A stretch of 64,000 nucleotides of DNA from Candidatus Pelagibacter giovannonii (GCF_012276695.1 NZ_CP038852.1:1054001-1118000); one strand, 5' to 3'; counted from the stretch's first letter, positions 8,835 through 19,139 are shown. Program-made: numbers and translations. The notes: a model not told the origin generated them from the letters alone.

Positions 8835-9527
8835 TTATTTTTTTTCTTCAGTGGCTTTTTTTTCTTCGCCATCTTTTTTATCACCTTCAGCTACTGGTGC
8901 TGCTTCTTTGCCATCTTCTGTCGTTGCAGCTGTTTCTTCAGCTTCAGCTGGTTTTTCTGGCTCTTTCATAACTGTAGGTGCTGCCAATGTTGCAATCACA
9001 AAATCTCTTCCAATAATAGTTGGTGTAACACCTTCTTCTAGTTTAACTGAAGATATTTTGAAACTTTCCCCAATATCTACTCCATCTAAATCAATAGTTA
9101 TTGCAGATGGTATTTTTTCACTTGGACATTTTAGTTCTATTTCTCTTCTAACAATGTTTAATACTCCACCTCTTTTTAAGCCTGGTGAAGTTTCGTGGTT
9201 AATAAATACTACAGGCACTTCTATTCTAATTTTTACACCTGGGACAACTCTTAGAAAGTCAATATGAGTTGGCTCATCTGATATTACGTTATAAGTAATT
9301 TCTCTTGGTAAAACATTTTGAGGCTTTCCATCTAAATTAAGAGTTATTATATTTGATAAAAAGCTTCCTTTTTGTATTAGAGATTTTAATGTTTTTTTTA
9401 ATACAGCTACTTTTTGATTTTTCTCTGGTCCCCCATAAATTATACCAGGGATATCTCCAGATAACCTAAGAGATCGAATTTCTCCTTTAGATTTAGTGTT
9501 TCTAGTATTTGCATCAAGTGAATTCAT
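8835..9527 (-). CDS. rplY: Ribosomal protein bL25 (Ctc/TL5 type)
   Basis: This is the long form of bL25, which binds 5S rRNA. The N-terminal domain begins RNTKSKGEIRSLRLSGDIPGIIYG, here shifted to the family consensus KGxxRRLRxxGxxPAVIYG. It is followed by the TL5 beta domain with VPVVFINHETSPGLKRGGVLN. The last 45 or so residues are an acidic, Ala/Glu/Lys-rich tail that is probably disordered, as in many alphaproteobacteria. It lies between prs and pth on the same strand. Confidence 0.96.
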   Translation of the reverse strand: MNSLDANTRNTKSKGEIRSLRLSGDIPGIIYGGPEKNQKVAVLKKTLKSLIQKGSFLSNIITLNLDGKPQNVLPREITYNVISDEPTHIDFLRVVPGVKIRIEVPVVFINHETSPGLKRGGVLNIVRREIELKCPSEKIPSAITIDLDGVDIGESFKISSVKLEEGVTPTIIGRDFVIATLAAPTVMKEPEKPAEAEETAATTEDGKEAAPVAEGDKKDGEEKKATEEKK

Positions 9528-9571
9528 AAAAAGATGGCTTTTAGCCCAAGTTTCTTAATAACTCAAGATAA

Positions 9572-10504
9572 TTATTTAAATAAATCAGATACAGATGTTG
9601 AATTAGAGATCCTTTTAATTGCTTCACCCATAAGGGTAGAAATAGGCAAAACTTCTATATTTTTAACATTTTTTATTTTGTCTTGATTATCAATTGTATC
9701 CGTTATTACCAATTTTCTAATAACTGATTTTTTAATTTTATCTACTGCTTCTCCACTTAAAACTCCGTGAGTAATATAAACATAAACTTCTTTAGCACCT
9801 CTTTCTTTTAATGCTTTAGCGGCATTAATTATGGTTCCACCTGAATCAATTATATCATCAACTATTATGCAAGTTTTCCCTTTAACATCTCCTATAACAT
9901 TCATAACCTTGGATTGACCTGGTTTAGGTCTTCTTTTATCCACAATAGCAAGTTCCACATTTAAAATTTTACCAAGTGCTCTTGCTCTTTCAGTCCCACC
10001 AACATCTGGTGCAACACAAATAATATTTTTGCTTTTAATATTTTTTTTAGCATGTCTTGCAAAAATCGGTGTAGCAAATAAGTTGTCTACAGGAATATCA
10101 AAAAAACCTTGAATTTGTCCAGCATGAAGGTCAACAGTAACAACTCTATCAGCACCAGCTTTAGTAATTAAATTAGAAACAAGTTTTGCAGAAATAGAAG
10201 TTCGAGGTACTACTTTTCGATCTTGTCGCGCATATCCAAAATAAGGAATTACAGCTGTAATATTTTTTGCTGAAGATCTTTTTAAAGCATCAATACAAAG
10301 TAGCAACTCCATTAAGTTGTCATTTGCAGGTGATGAAATAGACTGAATTATAAATATACTATTACCTCTAATATTTTCATTAATTTCTATATAAATTTCT
10401 CCATCAGAAAATTTTTTTATACTTGAGTTTACAAGCTTAGATTTTAAATATTTTGCAATATTCTTACTTAGAGGTTTATTGCTGTTTCCAGTTAATAATT
10501 TCAT
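9572..10504 (-). CDS. prs: Ribose-phosphate pyrophosphokinase (PRPP synthetase)
   Basis: Prs makes PRPP from ribose 5-phosphate and ATP, feeding purine, pyrimidine, histidine and NAD synthesis. Visible motifs are the ATP-binding FGYARQDRK, the metal-site [16 protein letters not shown], the catalytic loop [16 protein letters not shown], and the PRPP loop [14 protein letters not shown]. The length of 310 residues is typical. The gene is 9 bases downstream of pgeF on the same strand. Confidence 0.97.
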   Translation of the reverse strand: MKLLTGNSNKPLSKNIAKYLKSKLVNSSIKKFSDGEIYIEINENIRGNSIFIIQSISSPANDNLMELLLCIDALKRSSAKNITAVIPYFGYARQDRKVVPRTSISAKLVSNLITKAGADRVVTVDLHAGQIQGFFDIPVDNLFATPIFARHAKKNIKSKNIICVAPDVGGTERARALGKILNVELAIVDKRRPKPGQSKVMNVIGDVKGKTCIIVDDIIDSGGTIINAAKALKERGAKEVYVYITHGVLSGEAVDKIKKSVIRKLVITDTIDNQDKIKNVKNIEVLPISTLMGEAIKRISNSTSVSDLFK

Positions 10505-10513
10505 GAGATATTA

Positions 10514-11275
10514 TCAATTAATCATAATTACAGAAATATTTCTACCATAATCATTCTCATTACGACTAATAGATCTTCGAGCACTAAAAAAATTATTTTT
10601 AGGATTAAATGTGTCTTTATTGATTATATCAATTTTCTTTATATTTAAGGCTTTTAATTGAGAATGGACATATTTCTTTAAATTAAAGAAATCTTTATTT
10701 TTAATTTTCTTAAAAAATTTTTTATTTTTTCCATCTTTTTTAATGAGTTTTTTAATAAAATCTTTTTTTACCTCATAATTATTTAATGAAATACATGGCC
10801 CGATAACAGCAGTAATATTCTTAGGAGCACAGCCTTTTTTTATCATAAAATTTAAGGTTCTTTTAATTATCCCTTTGAAAGCACCTTTCCAGCCAGCATG
10901 GATTGCTGCAATCATCTTTTCTCTCTCATCATAAATTAGTATTGGAGCACAATCAGCAGTCAATATAGCTATAGGAAATTCCTTTTTATTTGTGATTAGC
11001 GCATCTCCCTCAAAATTATAATTTTTAAGTTTTAGATTTTTATCTACAAAATGAAATTTATTACTGTGAATTTGTTTGAGTAAGATAATTTTTTTGAGCT
11101 TAGTTTTAATTTTCCTTTGTACGATTTGAAGATTTTTTAAAATATTTTGTTTATTATCTGAAGATCCAGGACCACAATTTAAACTCTTAAAAATACCTAG
11201 AGATTTTCCACCCTTTCTATTAAAGAAAGCGTGCTGTAAGTTTTTAAATTTGCTGAGTTTCTTTGACTTAATCAA
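10514..11275 (-). CDS. pgeF: Multicopper-oxidase-like laccase-domain protein, PgeF/YfiH family
   Basis: The family acts on peptidoglycan precursors (removing wrongly incorporated L-Ser in E. coli), and relatives show purine nucleoside activity. The metal-site residues are visible: LKQIHSN, LTADCAPIL and AAIHAGWKG, then VIGPCISLNNYEV. The length of 253 residues is normal. It follows the MidA-type gene by 1 base and precedes prs by 9 bases, in a run that starts at lgt. The exact substrate in this organism is not known. Confidence 0.9.
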   Translation of the reverse strand: MIKSKKLSKFKNLQHAFFNRKGGKSLGIFKSLNCGPGSSDNKQNILKNLQIVQRKIKTKLKKIILLKQIHSNKFHFVDKNLKLKNYNFEGDALITNKKEFPIAILTADCAPILIYDEREKMIAAIHAGWKGAFKGIIKRTLNFMIKKGCAPKNITAVIGPCISLNNYEVKKDFIKKLIKKDGKNKKFFKKIKNKDFFNLKKYVHSQLKALNIKKIDIINKDTFNPKNNFFSARRSISRNENDYGRNISVIMIN

Positions 11276-11276
11276 T

Positions 11277-12320
11277 TTAAAACCCCAATTTAAATTTATT
11301 TTTATCTTTTGTTATTAGCATTACTTTAAATAATTCCCCCATTTGATTTTTATCTATAAGTCTTTTTATTCTAAAATAAATATCAGCTTTTTCACTAAAT
11401 AACATTTTCTTGGACAGTATTTCTGCTCTTTCAAGAATACCAAGTTTTGTTAAAAACTCACCTTGGGTAGTATTCATTGTGGTAAGTGAACTTAATTTTT
11501 TAACTATATTATTTATCAAATTGAAACTTAAATTATAAGTAATATCAGAATCACCAAACCCCTCTAACACATCACAATATTTATGTTTCGATACAGCCTG
11601 CAGGGTATTTTTCATTTTTTTATCAATATAAGCATAATCTATTATTAAAATTCCACCATTATTACGTTTAATCTTATTGTTAATACTTTTTAAGTATTCA
11701 GTTGATTGTGGTGAATACTCAATAAAGTTCTGTTGTTTTGCAATTTTAAATTTAATTTTATTTTCAAATTTTTCCATATCAAAAGGAACATCGAAATATT
11801 CAAATTTTTTATTGGAGAATTTGACATGTCTTTCTAACCATTTTCTTTCTTTTTTTATGAATTGCTTAATAGGCAAGGCGTCAAAAAATTCGTTTGCCAA
11901 AAAGATACATGGTAAATTATCTAATTCGCTTAGATCATTTAACCATTGAATGTTTTTTTTATTGATATTAGCCTTTTGTTTTTTTTTAAGTAATTTGCTT
12001 TTTTCTAAAATTTTAATGTGACAAGAATTTTTAAATATTGGAAATTTATTAAAGGTATTGACTAAAACTTTCATCATTTCACCATTACCAGCACCCAACT
12101 CAATTAAATTAAACTTTTCAGGGCAACCTAGATTTTGCCAAAATGAAACGACCCAAATTGCAATCATTTCTGAAAATAATACAGATATATTGGGTGAAGT
12201 TATGAAATCACCCTTTTTGCCAAAAGGATCTTTTTTCATGTAGTATCCAGATGTTTTGTTATAAAGAGATTCCTCTATAAACTTATCTAGAGTAAATGAG
12301 TCATTGTCCTTAATTTTCAT
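11277..12320 (-). CDS. Class I SAM-dependent methyltransferase, MidA/NDUFAF7 family
   Basis: The SAM loop LIELGAGNGEMMKVL and the family blocks IFLANEFFDALPIKQF and GGILIIDYAY place this in the NDUFAF7/MidA family. Mitochondrial NDUFAF7 methylates an arginine of a complex I subunit; the bacterial role is less certain and is inferred here. The N-terminal motif SGYYMKKDPFGKKGDFITSP is also typical. The start overlaps the lgt stop by 4 bases, and the order lgt, MidA, pgeF is common in alphaproteobacteria. Confidence 0.9.
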   Translation of the reverse strand: MKIKDNDSFTLDKFIEESLYNKTSGYYMKKDPFGKKGDFITSPNISVLFSEMIAIWVVSFWQNLGCPEKFNLIELGAGNGEMMKVLVNTFNKFPIFKNSCHIKILEKSKLLKKKQKANINKKNIQWLNDLSELDNLPCIFLANEFFDALPIKQFIKKERKWLERHVKFSNKKFEYFDVPFDMEKFENKIKFKIAKQQNFIEYSPQSTEYLKSINNKIKRNNGGILIIDYAYIDKKMKNTLQAVSKHKYCDVLEGFGDSDITYNLSFNLINNIVKKLSSLTTMNTTQGEFLTKLGILERAEILSKKMLFSEKADIYFRIKRLIDKNQMGELFKVMLITKDKNKFKLGF

Positions 12321-13081
12321 TTTTTTATGGATAAAAGGTAAGACCCAGTCATGAAAAAAAGAATACTTGTCAATTGGCCTAATGTTAGATTTAAAACCAA
12401 GTAACCAATTTGTGGATCTGGAGATCTGAAAAATTCTATAAAAAATCTAAATAGAGAATAAAAGATTAGGAATAAAGCAGAGATTTTTCCAGGTACTTCT
12501 AAATAATCTTTTTTGAAAAAATACCCAAGTATAAAGAAAAGAATTATTCCTTCAAAGAAGGCCTCATATAATTGAGAGGGGTGTCTTTTGATATTGTCTA
12601 TTAGAACAAATTGAACTGACCAAGGAAGGTCCGTGGCTCTCCCATAAAGCTCTGAGTTTATGAAATTGGCAATTCTGCCAAAAAAAATTCCAATTGGAGC
12701 AGATAGGGCAACTAAGTCTAAAAATATAAAAGAATTTGTATTGTGTTTTTTTGAAAATAATAATGATGCAATTATAACTCCAATTAAAGCACCATGAAAT
12801 GACATTCCTCCATTCCAAACCATCAATATTTCAATAGGGTTATCAAAGTAATATTTTAGATTATAAAATAATGTATATCCAAGCCGACCACCCAAAATCA
12901 TACCTATAATGAGATAGGTTATGAAGTCGTCAAATAGTTGAAGAATGTGAGGGTCTTTAATTAATCTTTTTTTACAATAAAGCCAACCAAGTGCAATACC
13001 GATAATATAAGCCAAGGAATACCATCTGATTTCTAATGAAAATATTTGAAAAGCAACTGGGTCAAAATTATTAATAAACAT
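12317..13081 (-). CDS. lgt: Prolipoprotein diacylglyceryl transferase
   Basis: Lgt adds diacylglycerol to the lipobox cysteine of prolipoproteins in the inner membrane. It has about seven membrane spans. The family signature GRIANFINSELYG is clear, along with GGRLGYTLFY, WNGGMSFHGALIG and HPSQLYEAFFEG. The length of 254 residues is normal. It begins the operon lgt, midA-like, pgeF, prs, and is divergent from the small ubiK-like gene. It would process the lipoproteins predicted here, such as the pilus secretin. Confidence 0.96.
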   Translation of the reverse strand: MFINNFDPVAFQIFSLEIRWYSLAYIIGIALGWLYCKKRLIKDPHILQLFDDFITYLIIGMILGGRLGYTLFYNLKYYFDNPIEILMVWNGGMSFHGALIGVIIASLLFSKKHNTNSFIFLDLVALSAPIGIFFGRIANFINSELYGRATDLPWSVQFVLIDNIKRHPSQLYEAFFEGIILFFILGYFFKKDYLEVPGKISALFLIFYSLFRFFIEFFRSPDPQIGYLVLNLTLGQLTSILFFMTGSYLLSIKK

Positions 13082-13127
13082 TTTTAAAAAACTACGTATA
13101 AAGTATATTAATTTTATAAACGAATAT

Positions 13128-13382
13128 ATGACAAAATCAAAATTTGTAATTGATAAATTAACAAAACTATTTGAACAGGGACTTATTTCTTATAAAGATT
13201 TGAGCTCTGAAATCATAAATGTTTTAAGATCTAAAAGGGATGAAATCATTTTTAAAATGAAACTTACCAGTAAAGAAGAAACTGATATATTAGTTAAAAG
13301 AGTTGAAAATTTAGAAAAAAAAATCAACAATTTAGAAAAAAAAATTCCAAAAAAAAAATCTATAAAGGTAAAAAAATCTTAA
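13128..13382 (+). CDS. ubiK: UbiK/BMFP-domain coiled-coil protein
   Basis: This 84-residue protein has a short N-terminal part (VIDKLTKLFEQGLISYKDLSSEI) and a C-terminal lysine-rich coiled coil with heptads of LVKRVENLEKKINNLEKK. That layout matches the UbiK/YqiC accessory family, which helps ubiquinone synthesis enzymes assemble with lipids. It is single-domain and divergent from lgt. The 3' end overlaps the convergent sensor kinase gene by 23 bases. The family call is good; the role in this organism is inferred. Confidence 0.8.
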   Translation: MTKSKFVIDKLTKLFEQGLISYKDLSSEIINVLRSKRDEIIFKMKLTSKEETDILVKRVENLEKKINNLEKKIPKKKSIKVKKS

Positions 13383-14679
13383 CTCTAAGGCCGTTTAAAG
13401 GAGATTTTTCTAACAAAATATTTCCTCCATGGGATTTGATTATGTCAGATGTAATTGATAACCCAAGGCCAACACTAGATTTAGAATCTCCTCTACTTTT
13501 ATCTACTTTATAAAATGGTTTAAAAACATTCTCTAACTCTTCTTTAGGAATTCCGACTCCATCATCATCAATTGTAATTATTATGCTACTGTCTTTTTTA
13601 GATAGATGAAAATTTATATTTTCAGCATATTTAATTGAATTATCAATTAAATTATTTAAAGATCTTTGTATTAAATTCTTTCTTCCATTCATATAAACTC
13701 TTGGAATTATTTCTTTAGTTATTTTATTATTATTATATTTATCTATTGTGATTTCTATTAATTCAGAAATATTAAAGGTTTCATCTTTTTCTAAATAAGA
13801 CGAACTTGTAAACTGCAGATATTCATTAAGCATTTTTTCCATTTCATCTATATCTAAAGACATTTTTTTTGATAAATCTTTATCTTTCATAAAAGATAGT
13901 TGAAGTTTTAGTCTTGTTAAGGGTGTTCTTAAATCGTGACTTATACCAGATAACATTTCAGATCGTTGATTTAGGTGTCTCATTATTCTTTTTCTCATTT
14001 TATCAAATTCCAAACCTGCTTGCCTAATCTCTAAGGCTCCTGATGGTCTGTACTCATCAATATTTTCTCCTTTACCAAATTTTTCTGCAGCTTTAGCCAG
14101 GTTTATAATTGGTCTGGTTTGATTTTTTAGAAATAGTATAGCTATGGTTATCATTAGTAGAGCTGGTAGAGTGATCCATAAAGCAAATATTCTAGCTGAT
14201 GAATTTGCCACTCTATCTTTTGGAATAAAAAATTCGAAGTAACCGTCGTTATGTTTAATATTTATATGAATAAGTTTTTCATAACTGGTTGTATCGAACC
14301 AGTAATTTGTAGTACCCATATTAGACTTCAGCTCTCTTCTCAGCGTTCTATCTATTGGGCTAAACCATCTTTCTTTTTGAGGTTTTTCAAATAGATCATC
14401 TTTTTTAAACTCAACATTAAGATTTAAATAATTTGAAAATAAGCCCGACAGGTCGTTATTATTATATTTTCCGTTATCATGAGCCGCTATCAATGTTTTC
14501 ATCTCACCGATCAATGCCCTTGTCATACCTTTATTTGTTTTAATCCAAAGACTATCAAAAAAAACAATTGTTATGACTACTTGAAGAACAATTATTGGTA
14601 CTGCTACGATTAATAAAGCTCTATAAAATAATCTTTTAGGTAGTAAATTTTTTATAAAACTATTCAATCCATAAAACAT
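13360..14679 (-). CDS. EnvZ-type sensor histidine kinase
   Basis: This membrane kinase has two N-terminal membrane spans flanking a periplasmic sensor region of about 130 residues, then HAMP, a HisKA domain with the phosphoacceptor H box GISHDLRTPLTRLKL, and a HATPase with the N box SLNNLIDNSIKYA, IDDDGVGIPKEEL and SVGLGLSITSDI. The ATG at 14679 gives 439 residues; a GTG at 14688 is an alternative start. It overlaps the response regulator gene by about 20 bases, so the two are translationally coupled. The signal sensed is unknown. Confidence 0.92.
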   Translation of the reverse strand: MFYGLNSFIKNLLPKRLFYRALLIVAVPIIVLQVVITIVFFDSLWIKTNKGMTRALIGEMKTLIAAHDNGKYNNNDLSGLFSNYLNLNVEFKKDDLFEKPQKERWFSPIDRTLRRELKSNMGTTNYWFDTTSYEKLIHINIKHNDGYFEFFIPKDRVANSSARIFALWITLPALLMITIAILFLKNQTRPIINLAKAAEKFGKGENIDEYRPSGALEIRQAGLEFDKMRKRIMRHLNQRSEMLSGISHDLRTPLTRLKLQLSFMKDKDLSKKMSLDIDEMEKMLNEYLQFTSSSYLEKDETFNISELIEITIDKYNNNKITKEIIPRVYMNGRKNLIQRSLNNLIDNSIKYAENINFHLSKKDSSIIITIDDDGVGIPKEELENVFKPFYKVDKSRGDSKSSVGLGLSITSDIIKSHGGNILLEKSPLNGLRVKIFLPL

Positions 14680-15337
14680 AACCAGCACCTCTTAAAGTTT
14701 GTAAGTATTTTGGATTTTTTGGGTCTATTTCTATTTTTCTTCTAAGTCTTGTAATTATTACATCTATTGATCTTTCTTTATCAAGATCAGTTAGTTTACC
14801 AATAGCTTCTCTTGAAAAAGTTTTGCCTGGATTGTTAATCATTTTTTCTAATATAATTTTTTCAGTACTATTTATTTTATATTCAATATCATTTTTGATG
14901 ATTAAAAGTTTGTTAAGATCAATTTTAATATTATCAAAGGTTATAATTCTTTTTTCATCATTTCTTTTTGTTTTATTCAAAATATTTTTTATTCTTAAAA
15001 TAAGTTCTTTTGGCTCAAAGGGTTTTGGTAAATAATCATCAGCACCTATCTCTAGGCCTTCAACTCTATTTTCAGTTTCCACTTTAGCTGTTAATAAAAT
15101 TATAGGGGTATCAATCTTAGATTTATTTTGCTTGATAAAATCAAGGCCACTTTTGCCTGTCATCATTACATCTAGGACAATTAAATCAAATTTAATTATT
15201 GAAATTTTTTCTTCAGCATTTTCTGCACTATCTGATGTAGTAACTAGAAAGTTGTTTTCATTTAAATATTGCTTAATTAGAGATCTAATTCCTTCATCAT
15301 CATCTACAACTAAAATATGGGCTACAAAATCATTCAT
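14660..15337 (-). CDS. OmpR-family response regulator
   Basis: The receiver domain has the acidic pocket VVDDDEG, the phosphoacceptor Asp in LIVLDVMMTGKSG, and the conserved Lys in LLTAK. The C-terminal winged helix ends RLRRKIEIDPKNPKYLQTLRGAGYVL, typical of OmpR. The length of 225 residues is normal. It overlaps the kinase downstream and the MarR-type gene upstream by 8 bases, forming one tight three-gene operon. Among alphaproteobacterial two-component pairs, this looks like an osmotic or envelope regulator, but that is inferred. Confidence 0.93.
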   Translation of the reverse strand: MNDFVAHILVVDDDEGIRSLIKQYLNENNFLVTTSDSAENAEEKISIIKFDLIVLDVMMTGKSGLDFIKQNKSKIDTPIILLTAKVETENRVEGLEIGADDYLPKPFEPKELILRIKNILNKTKRNDEKRIITFDNIKIDLNKLLIIKNDIEYKINSTEKIILEKMINNPGKTFSREAIGKLTDLDKERSIDVIITRLRRKIEIDPKNPKYLQTLRGAGYVLWIE

Positions 15338-15767
15338 TAATTATCTTCTTTAAAACATTGTCAAAGTTTAGGACTTGATCTGAACTTGAATTTAAAAGAG
15401 CATTATAAATTCTTTTCTTTTGTGTTGAAAATATTTCGTCAAAAATTTTTTCTCCTTTTTCATTTAAAAAAATGTGTTTTACTCTTGTGTCTTGCTGGTC
15501 TTTTTGAAAAAAAACAACATCAAGTTTAATTAAATCTTTTAAAACTCTATTCAAACTCTGCTTAGTAACCTTTAACTTCTTTAATAGATCAGAAATTGTA
15601 ATTCCCTTATACATTGATAATAGATGTAAAACTTTGTGGTGAGCTATACCTATAGAGTATTTATCTAAGGTTTTCTTGGCATCTGAAAAAGATTCACGAT
15701 AACTTGTAAATAACTTTTCAATCAACTGCTTTAACTGAGTGTCCTTTAAATATAAAAGTTCTTTCAT
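15330..15767 (-). CDS. MarR-family transcriptional regulator
   Basis: A 145-residue winged-helix protein. The DNA-binding part is ISDLLKKLKVTKQSLNRVLKDL followed by a wing with DQQDTRVKHIFLNEKGE, where DxR is the MarR hallmark. N- and C-terminal helices would dimerise. It is the first gene of the operon with the OmpR-type regulator and kinase. This order (MarR-like, OmpR, EnvZ, divergent from ilvE) recurs in alphaproteobacteria. The ligand is unknown. Confidence 0.88.
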   Translation of the reverse strand: MKELLYLKDTQLKQLIEKLFTSYRESFSDAKKTLDKYSIGIAHHKVLHLLSMYKGITISDLLKKLKVTKQSLNRVLKDLIKLDVVFFQKDQQDTRVKHIFLNEKGEKIFDEIFSTQKKRIYNALLNSSSDQVLNFDNVLKKIINE

Positions 15768-15782
15768 TATGGGTAAGTTATA

Positions 15783-15811
15783 TTGACATATTATAGATAC
15801 AAAGATAATTT
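15783..15811 (+). promoter_or_regulatory. ilvE: Candidate sigma70 promoter for ilvE
   Basis: TTGACA at 15783-15788, a 17-base spacer, then TAATTT at 15806-15811, ending 27 bases before the ilvE ATG. The -35 box is a perfect consensus match; the -10 is approximate. Confidence 0.4.
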
Positions 15812-15838
15812 TATGAAAAAATTTAAATTATTTCTTAC

Positions 15839-16711
15839 ATGATACCCTACGATAAAAGATCTGGTAAAATCTGGTATAATAAAGAGCTCGTTGATTGGGC
15901 TGATGCAAAAATTCATATTTTAAATCATGGATTGCATTATGCTAGCTGTGTATTTGAAGGAGAAAGAGTTTATGATGGATCAATATTCAAATTAGAAGAG
16001 CACACTACAAGACTTTTTTATTCAGCTAAAAGAATGGGAATTACAATGCCATATTCAGAAACTGAAATAAATGATGCATGTAATAAAATTATTTCAGTTC
16101 AAAATATAAAAGATGGCTATGTAAGACCAATGGCATGGAGAGGTAGTGAAATGATGGCAATCTCTGCACAACAAACAAAAATTCATGTTGCTGTTGCAAC
16201 CTGGGATTGGGGTTCTTATTTTGATCCAAAATTAAAAGTTAATGGAATTAAATTAAATATTTCAAACTGGAGAAAACCAGCACCAAATACAATACCGTGG
16301 GATACAAAAGCATCAGGCTTATACATGATTAACACATTGTCAAAACATGAAGCAGAACAGCAAGGTTATACAGATTCATTAATGCTAGATCATGAAGGAA
16401 ATGTTGCAGAGGCAACTGGAGCAAATGTTTTTTTTAAAGATAAAAATGGAGAAATACACACTCCAATTCCAGATTGTTTTTTAGATGGAATAACAAGAAG
16501 AACAGTTATTGAGATTGCAAAATCTAAAGGAATTAAAATAAATGAGAGAAAAATTAAACCAGAAGAGTTAAAAAATTTTGTTGGCTGTTTTTTAACTGGG
16601 TCAGCTGCTGAAGTAACACCTGTATCATGTATTGCAGATAATCAATTCAAAGTTTGTGAAACTATAATTGATTTAAATGAAAGCTATCAAGCCTTAGTTA
16701 GAAAAAAATAA
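15839..16711 (+). CDS. ilvE: Branched-chain amino acid aminotransferase
   Basis: This fold-type IV PLP enzyme makes or degrades Leu, Ile and Val. Motifs include HYASCVFEGERVYDG, the PLP lysine in WDTKASGLYM, and the cofactor-binding EATGANVFF and TGSAAEVTPV. The length of 290 residues is normal, and the ATG follows a good promoter candidate. It is divergent from the MarR-OmpR-EnvZ operon and convergent with pgsA, with 5 bases between the stops. D-amino acid transaminases are relatives, but the sequence fits IlvE best. Confidence 0.94.
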   Translation: MIPYDKRSGKIWYNKELVDWADAKIHILNHGLHYASCVFEGERVYDGSIFKLEEHTTRLFYSAKRMGITMPYSETEINDACNKIISVQNIKDGYVRPMAWRGSEMMAISAQQTKIHVAVATWDWGSYFDPKLKVNGIKLNISNWRKPAPNTIPWDTKASGLYMINTLSKHEAEQQGYTDSLMLDHEGNVAEATGANVFFKDKNGEIHTPIPDCFLDGITRRTVIEIAKSKGIKINERKIKPEELKNFVGCFLTGSAAEVTPVSCIADNQFKVCETIIDLNESYQALVRKK

Positions 16712-16716
16712 ATTAT

Positions 16717-17301
16717 TTACCTTTTATTATCTTCAGAAATTGCATGGTCAATACCTTTTCTTAAATATTCATAACCAGTATATAGAGTTAAAAATGCAGA
16801 AAGCCAAAGAAGGATTATGCCAATAGTTTGAGCATTATAATCTTGAAAATTTAAAATTTTATTACCAGTTTCACCAGTTAGTAAAAGAGCTATAGCAACC
16901 ATTTGTAAAAAAGTTTTTAATTTTGCTAAATTAGTTACTGGTAATTTAATTTGTCCTCTAGCTAAAAATTCTCTTAAGCCTGAAATTAGTATTTCTCTTG
17001 TAAGTATTATAATTGCGGCAATAACCTCGTAATGTTTAATTGTTCCACTCATGACAAGCAATATAAGTGCAGTAGCAACAATAATTTTATCTGCTATAGG
17101 GTCAAGTAATTCACCTAACTTAGACTCTTCACCCATCATTCTTGCCAACATTCCATCCAAAAAATCAGTAAATGAAGCAATTACAAACAATACGCACGCA
17201 GTTAAATCACCATAAAAACCTGGTAAATAAAATGCTAGAACAAAAAAAGGTACAATTATTATCCTACCGATTGTTAAAATATTTGGAATTTTTTTAAGCA
17301 T
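16717..17301 (-). CDS. pgsA: CDP-diacylglycerol-glycerol-3-phosphate 3-phosphatidyltransferase
   Basis: PgsA makes phosphatidylglycerol phosphate at the inner membrane. The CDP-alcohol phosphotransferase signature D-G-x2-A-R-x8-G-x3-D-x3-D is complete in DGMLARMMGEESKLGELLDP. The protein has several membrane spans over 194 residues. It is 2 bases downstream of uvrC, an order also seen in other proteobacteria (uvrC-pgsA). Confidence 0.95.
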   Translation of the reverse strand: MLKKIPNILTIGRIIIVPFFVLAFYLPGFYGDLTACVLFVIASFTDFLDGMLARMMGEESKLGELLDPIADKIIVATALILLVMSGTIKHYEVIAAIIILTREILISGLREFLARGQIKLPVTNLAKLKTFLQMVAIALLLTGETGNKILNFQDYNAQTIGIILLWLSAFLTLYTGYEYLRKGIDHAISEDNKR

Positions 17302-17303
17302 AA

Positions 17304-19139
17304 TTATTCGTGAAAAAAGTTATATATCTTTTTTGCAACTTTTTCCTCAACACCTTCAACTGATTTAATCTCATCAAAACTTGCAGATTCTACTGCTCTA
17401 GCAGAGCCAAAATGGTTCAATAGAGCCCTTTTTCTAATAGATCCAATACCATCAATTTGATCCAGTAAAGATTTTGTAATTCCTTTTGCTCTTTTTGCTC
17501 TATGAGAGGTGATGGCAAATCTATGCGCTTCATCACGCAGTCTTTGCATAAAGAAGAGAGTGGGGTCATTTTTATCAAATTTAAAAGATTTCCCTTTGTA
17601 GAAAAAAGTTTCATCACCACTATTTCTTAATTTACCCTTAGCAATTGCAATCATAGGAAGGTCTTGTAAACCAAATTCATCTAATACTTCTTTGGCAGAT
17701 GAATACTGACCTTTACCACCATCAATTAAAATTAAATCAGGAAGAGTTAAATAATTTCCTTTCTCTAACATTGCCCTTTTAAATCTTCTTGTAAGAACTT
17801 CTTTTAACATTGCAAAATCATCTTGTTCAGCACCTTCTGTCTTAATATCAAATTTTCTATATCTTTTTTTAATAAATCCTTCATTTCCAAAAGTAATCAT
17901 AGCACCTACACTATTAGTTCCTGAAATATGGCTATTATCATAAACCTCAACTAAGTTTAGGCCATCTTTAAGATCAAATTTTTTAGCCACACCATCAAAT
18001 AAATTTTTGTTGTTATTTGTTTCATAAATTTTTCTATTAAGTGACTCTTTGGCATTTTTTTCTGCCATAGCGATCACTTTAGCTTTAGTCCCTTTTTTTG
18101 CTAAATTAATAGAAATTGTACTATTTTCTTTTTTGCTTAAAGTTTCTTCAATTAATTTCTTATCCTTAATTTCTGTATTGATAATTATTAATTTTGGAAC
18201 ATTTTTATTTTCATAAAACTGCATCAAGAAAGAAGACATTATTTCAGATACATTTTGGTCAGGATCATGTTTTGGAAAATAAGCTTGGTTGCCCCAATTT
18301 TGTTTGGACCTATAAAAAAATACTTGAATACAGGTTTTGCCAGACTCTTTATAGCCAGCAATTACATCTGCATCAACTAGATTGGCTTCATTAATTCTTT
18401 GTGACGATTGAATTATATTTAAAGATTTAATTCTATCTCTAAAAATAGAAGCTCTTTCAAAATCTAGCTTTCCACTGGCTTCCTCCATTTGTTTAGATAA
18501 ATTTTTTTGTATGTCTCTTGATTTACCAGATACAAACTGAATTGCTTGATCTACTGATTTTTTATAATCTTCTTTATTAATATAATCGACACAAGGACCT
18601 GAACATCTTTTTATCTGATAAAGTATGCAGGGTCTTTTTCTATTCTTGAAAGTACCATCATCACAAACTCGAATTTGAAATATTTTTTGAAGCATTTTAA
18701 TAGTCCAATTTGCAGTTCCTGCTGAAGCAAACGGTCCAAAGTAAAATCCTTCTTTATCTTTTTTCCCCCTATGTTTTGTAACTTGTGCCCATTGGTCTTT
18801 ATTACTGATAAAAACAAAGGGAAAAGACTTGTCATCTTTAAGCAATATATTGAATTTAGGTTTATATTTTTTGATTAAATTAGCTTCTAAAAGAAGTGCT
18901 TCACTTTCATTCGCAGTAGTCGTTATCTCTAATTTAAAAGTTTGAGAGAGCATCCTTGCTGTTCTAATGATATGATTTTTTTCAGCTACATAGCTTTTTA
19001 ATCTATTAGGCAGGTTTTTTGCTTTACCTACATACAAAATCACATCTTTATGATCAAGCATTCGATAAACTCCAGGACTTTTAGGAATTAATGGGAGCTC
19101 TTTTCTAATTACGTCTTTGCCTAATTCAGAGCTTTTCAT
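17304..19139 (-). CDS. uvrC: Excinuclease ABC subunit C
   Basis: UvrC makes both incisions in nucleotide excision repair. The N-terminal GIY-YIG nuclease has [20 protein letters not shown]. The cysteine cluster [13 protein letters not shown], a UVR motif, an RNase H-like region with [12 protein letters not shown] and [10 protein letters not shown], and C-terminal helix-hairpin-helix motifs follow. I prefer ATG 19139, which overlaps folB by 14 bases; an in-frame start at 19178 would add 13 residues and a 53-base overlap. uvrB lies nearby on the same strand. Confidence 0.96.
   Translation of the reverse strand: MKSSELGKDVIRKELPLIPKSPGVYRMLDHKDVILYVGKAKNLPNRLKSYVAEKNHIIRTARMLSQTFKLEITTTANESEALLLEANLIKKYKPKFNILLKDDKSFPFVFISNKDQWAQVTKHRGKKDKEGFYFGPFASAGTANWTIKMLQKIFQIRVCDDGTFKNRKRPCILYQIKRCSGPCVDYINKEDYKKSVDQAIQFVSGKSRDIQKNLSKQMEEASGKLDFERASIFRDRIKSLNIIQSSQRINEANLVDADVIAGYKESGKTCIQVFFYRSKQNWGNQAYFPKHDPDQNVSEIMSSFLMQFYENKNVPKLIIINTEIKDKKLIEETLSKKENSTISINLAKKGTKAKVIAMAEKNAKESLNRKIYETNNNKNLFDGVAKKFDLKDGLNLVEVYDNSHISGTNSVGAMITFGNEGFIKKRYRKFDIKTEGAEQDDFAMLKEVLTRRFKRAMLEKGNYLTLPDLILIDGGKGQYSSAKEVLDEFGLQDLPMIAIAKGKLRNSGDETFFYKGKSFKFDKNDPTLFFMQRLRDEAHRFAITSHRAKRAKGITKSLLDQIDGIGSIRKRALLNHFGSARAVESASFDEIKSVEGVEEKVAKKIYNFFHE

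Noticed and set aside
8851..9267. Open frame opposite rplY
   Set aside because: It is a shadow of the Ala/Glu-rich tail of bL25 on the other strand.
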